A program made the position numbers and the translations under genes. 5,619 nucleotides of DNA from Alphaproteobacteria bacterium (GTDB lineage Bacteria; Pseudomonadota; Alphaproteobacteria; JAAXGF01). The notes below the pieces were generated by a model, which saw only the letters and a list, made by a program, of their open reading frames with translations, was not told the origin of the DNA and made no database searches. The stretch lies in assembly GCA_012267605.1 (NCBI GenBank), contig JAAXGF010000029.1:1-5619 (forward strand), read 5' to 3'. Of this stretch, positions 5,586 to 5,619 are shown piece by piece (position 1 is the stretch's first letter; each line of letters starts with the position of its first letter).

Positions 5586-5619
5586 ATCGCCTCGATATTA
5601 GCCCGACTTCCGCAACTCG

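Overview
This 5.6-kb window looks like chromosomal DNA of a Gram-negative, probably proteobacterial, organism. The evidence is a glycosyltransferase of the PEP-CTERM/EpsH-associated type, a heptose-bisphosphatase-like HAD phosphatase (both belong to envelope polysaccharide synthesis), and a multi-pass sensor-like membrane protein with large extracytoplasmic domains. Genus cannot be told from this sequence.

Layout. Bases 1-2959 on the minus strand carry one very large membrane-protein gene that runs off the left edge. In this sequence it is split by a frameshift. An N-terminal piece of 301 codons (2959-2054) has a strong ribosome binding site and one membrane anchor. The rest (about 680 codons from 2042 to base 1, with the frame open back to 2135) has no stop codon and no credible ribosome binding site. 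Restoring one base near 2134-2136 joins the two into a reading frame of about 986 codons. The deduced order is TM1, a large periplasmic region with a Cache-like hairpin, TM2-TM3, a second periplasmic region with Cache-like motifs, TM4, and TM5 at the window edge.

Bases 2960-3436 are a 477-bp divergent intergenic region with no convincing gene. It holds the minus-strand ribosome binding site, some small inverted repeats and a TGTTGA-N7-TCAACA operator-like element, but no clear sigma70 promoter.

Bases 3437-5363 on the plus strand hold a compact, GC-richer two-gene unit: a GT4-type glycosyltransferase and, 13 bp after its stop, a GmhB-like HAD phosphatase. A 195-bp tail follows, with a near-perfect 32-nt palindrome just after the second gene. 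A strong rho-independent terminator at 5559-5585 closes the unit.

The plus-strand pair probably serves glycan (exopolysaccharide or lipopolysaccharide) synthesis: the HAD enzyme would supply or trim a sugar-phosphate and the transferase would add a sugar to a growing chain. The divergent sensor-like protein may be unrelated or may respond to envelope or extracellular conditions; nothing in the sequence shows a functional link. The most notable points are the long broken sensor gene, its tandem periplasmic architecture, the altered zinc-loop residues of the phosphatase, and the palindrome in the operon tail.
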